A stretch of DNA of 64,000 nt from Kordia aestuariivivens (GTDB lineage Bacteria > Bacteroidota > Bacteroidia > Flavobacteriales > Flavobacteriaceae), in the NCBI RefSeq assembly GCF_014397005.1, contig NZ_JACGWS010000001.1:372001-436000 (forward strand). Reading direction: 5' to 3'. The translations under genes and the position numbers were made by a program. The notes beneath the pieces are model-generated. The model ran no database searches, was not told where the DNA came from, and was given only the letters and a program-made list of their open reading frames with translations. Every line of letters begins with the position of its first letter. Position 1 is the stretch's first letter. Positions 62,297 through 64,000 of this stretch are shown here, piece by piece.

Positions 62297-63088
62297 TCAA
62301 GATAAGTTTTTCGTCAAAAGGATTCTTTTTTCCAAAATATAATTCGCGATATCTTTTGCCCAAATTTGATAGGCGAATTCTGATGGATGAACACCATCGC
62401 TGAAAAAATCGGCTGGTGTTGCGTCTAAATTCATTTGCTCAATGTACTCTTCAAACTTGATGATTCTCGAATGGTAATGCACATTTTCATAATCGTTCAC
62501 AATTTTTTCGAGTTCTTTACTAAAATGTAATACCAAGTTTCCCATCACAAACTTGATTGTGCTCGTAAACGCAGGAAACTCTTTAATTGGCGGCATATTT
62601 ATGAATACAATTGGTGTTTTAGCATATTTCTCACGAATATTTGAAATCAACTCACGAATGTCTGCATTCCATTGTTTTGGAGTATGCAACTTAAAACTAT
62701 CATTTCCGCCAAGTCCAATCACGATTAAATCAACTGGTTCTTCAGTAATGTATTGTACAATTTTTTCTTTTACATGTTTTACTGTATAGCCACTTTTTGC
62801 ATACACTTTCCATGAAATAGAAGATTGTACTTGTTCTGACAATGCATTGGCAAGTGTTCCTGTAAATCCATTTTCGTGCGTGGTAGCGCCGACACCAGCA
62901 ATCGTACTTTCGCCAATAGTAATCAACCGGAATGTTTGATTGCTTGAAACTTCTACGATTCCTTCAATTCCTGTCGCTTCAGGCAATTGTGGAATCGTTT
63001 TTTGAATTTTTTTCCCTTGGACATACAAAATTGGCAACAACGGAACGGAAACAATCGCGCCAAGCGTATACTTAATATTCATAATCAT
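62297..63088 (-). CDS. SGNH/GDSL hydrolase
   Basis: 263 residues from the ATG at 63088 (or the next Met two codons on). An N-terminal hydrophobic segment (LGAIVSVPLLPILYV) probably anchors it. SGNH blocks: ITIGESTIAGVGAT (block I nucleophile Ser), VIGLGGNDSF (block III G-x-N-D) and SDGVHPSEFAYQIWA (block V D-x-x-H). Lipase/esterase or carbohydrate acetyl-esterase activity is expected; the substrate is not clear. It is divergent from the cryptochrome operon. Confidence 0.87.
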   Translation of the reverse strand: MIMNIKYTLGAIVSVPLLPILYVQGKKIQKTIPQLPEATGIEGIVEVSSNQTFRLITIGESTIAGVGATTHENGFTGTLANALSEQVQSSISWKVYAKSGYTVKHVKEKIVQYITEEPVDLIVIGLGGNDSFKLHTPKQWNADIRELISNIREKYAKTPIVFINMPPIKEFPAFTSTIKFVMGNLVLHFSKELEKIVNDYENVHYHSRIIKFEEYIEQMNLDATPADFFSDGVHPSEFAYQIWAKDIANYILEKRILLTKNLS

Positions 63089-63132
63089 TTCAAATTAGCG
63101 TACGAAAGATACAATTCTTTCTGTAGTAAATA

Positions 63133-63170
63133 ATTTTGTTTAATTATTCACTACATTTGTTAAACAAAAT
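63133..63170 (+). promoter_or_regulatory. 38-bp near-palindrome and promoter of the cryptochrome DASH operon
   Basis: Perfect 11-bp arms ATTTTGTTTAA (63133-63143) and TTAAACAAAAT (63160-63170) flank 16 bases that include TACATTTG (63152-63159), a TAnnTTTG -7 box. The start codon is 6 bases after the right arm, so a bound protein would cover the promoter. The same sequence precedes the glutathione peroxidase gene (7962-8000). Confidence 0.7.
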
Positions 63171-63175
63171 AAACA

Positions 63176-63307
63176 ATGAAGAAAACGCACCTTCCATCAA
63201 AAATATGCAAAGTCTGCCAAAAACCTTTCAATTGGCGGAAAAAATGGGAACGTGTTTGGGACGAAGTTCAATATTGTAGTGAACGCTGTCGTAGAAATAA
63301 AAATAGT
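63176..63307 (+). CDS. DUF2256 zinc-ribbon-like small protein
   Basis: 43 residues, too short for many gene finders. The core is [20 protein letters not shown] followed by YCSERCRR: two C-x-x-C/C-x-x-x-C pairs for a metal. DUF2256 genes are commonly found just before cryptochrome DASH or photolyase genes. The cryptochrome starts 5 bases after the stop. The frame ends with two successive stop codons (TAG TAA). Confidence 0.88.
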
Positions 63308-63312
63308 AAAAA

Positions 63313-64000
63313 TGACTAAAACTGGACTTGTTTGGTTCCGAAATGATTTGCGTGTACACGACCAAATTTCTTTGCTAAAAGCGAGTAAAGAAAACAGTTT
63401 TGTAATAGCGGCTTATTGTTTTGATCCGCGTCATTTTGAAAAAGATCGGTTTGGATTTGTGAAAACGGAAAAATATAGAGGACAATTCCTACTAGAAACA
63501 GTTGATGCTTTACAGTATGAATTAAACCAACTAAATATTCCACTTTTTGTACATGTTGGAAAGCCTGAAACTATTTTACCAGAATACATCAAGGTTCACA
63601 ACATAACTTCTGTGTATTTGCAAAAAGAATGGACTTCGGAAGAAGTGAAAGTACTTGAAAATGTAAAAGCGAATGTTGAAATTGAGGTGAATTTTGTAGA
63701 AAGCTACGATCAGTTTTTATACCATCCGGAAGATATTCCGTACGAAATTGAGAAGATTCCAAAAGTTTTTACAGGATTTCGAAAAAAGTGTGAAAAACAC
63801 GGAAACATTCGTCCGTTAGAAACAATTTCTAAAATGCCAGGAAAAAATCGTGTAGACCATCTGACGAAAGTCCCAACATTAAAAGATTTAGGTTTAGCCG
63901 AATTTGAGCAAGATGTACGAACTGCGTTTCCGTTTAAAGGCGGCGAAAAAGCTGGATTGGCACGTTTGCATAACTATACTTGGGAAACGAAAAAATTATC
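63313..64000 (+). CDS. Cryptochrome DASH (C-terminus cut off by window edge)
   Basis: The first 229 codons of a DASH-type cryptochrome/photolyase; open to the window edge. The start ATG at 63313 gives [25 protein letters not shown], the classic photolyase beginning. [27 protein letters not shown] and [20 protein letters not shown] match the DASH subgroup up to the antenna-binding and linker part; the FAD-binding domain lies past the edge. These proteins bind FAD and repair single-stranded CPD or sense blue light. Operon with DUF2256, and a shared near-palindrome with glutathione peroxidase suggests light or oxidative-stress control. Confidence 0.92.

Noticed and set aside
1-64000. tRNA, rRNA, integrase or transposase genes
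   Set aside because: I looked for T-loop-like sequences and mobile-element protein motifs and saw none; a covariance-model search would be needed to exclude small RNAs.

Overview
The window reads as chromosome of a marine member of the Flavobacteriaceae (Bacteroidota), possibly Kordia or a close relative; the genus is an inference. The support is AT-rich DNA, a SusC/SusD pair, C-terminal type IX secretion (T9SS) sorting domains, LytTR regulators, Bacteroidota -7 promoter boxes (TAnnTTTG) and a complete alginate-use locus. I found no tRNA, rRNA, CRISPR array, transposase or phage gene.

Layout. 1-7.4 kb: a cut-off PLP-dependent acyl-CoA transferase, a GH25 lysozyme lipoprotein, two tiny acidic peptides with a strong terminator, a three-repeat T9SS surface protein, a 41/42-bp tandem repeat, a CBM9-like lipoprotein and a LytTR regulator beside a CPBP protease. 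7.4-13 kb: glutathione peroxidase, an alpha/beta-hydrolase, a Crp-type regulator, MepB and DUF6090 proteins. 13.1-17.3 kb: an acetate uptake and activation cluster (DUF4212 protein, sodium:solute symporter, acetyl-CoA synthetase). 17.5-22.6 kb: acetyltransferases, two unknown coiled-coil proteins, an exonuclease/GIY-YIG fusion and its S24-type regulator.

23-41.8 kb is the centre of the window, an alginate polysaccharide-utilisation locus. Three PL7 genes (four PL7 domains) would cut alginate. A SusC/SusD/PKD-lipoprotein set would bind and import oligomers. KdgF would linearise unsaturated uronate to DEH, an SDR would reduce DEH to KDG, and KdgK and Eda would take it to pyruvate and glyceraldehyde-3-phosphate. 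An MFS uronate permease, a GntR/FadR repressor, a full LacI repressor and a truncated LacI-like gene complete it. GntR-type operators (TGGTTAACCA) lie before gntR, susC and the outer PL7 gene. A perfect LacI-type palindrome lies between kdgK and lacI.

42-64 kb: a DEAD-box helicase, a phospholipase C-like phosphoesterase, YitT, a sulfatase, several unknown proteins, a TPR histidine kinase with its LytTR response regulator, an SLC13 permease next to ATP-type PEP carboxykinase, an ECF42-like sigma factor with a DGPF/YciI partner, an SGNH hydrolase, and the start of a DUF2256-cryptochrome DASH operon.

The most notable regulatory signal is a 38-bp near-palindrome shared, at identical internal spacing, by the cryptochrome DASH and glutathione peroxidase promoters 55 kb apart. 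It suggests one regulator for light or oxidative stress. Other points worth following are the small-peptide pair, the terminator-like hairpin in the susC leader, the truncated LacI and the alternating tandem repeat.
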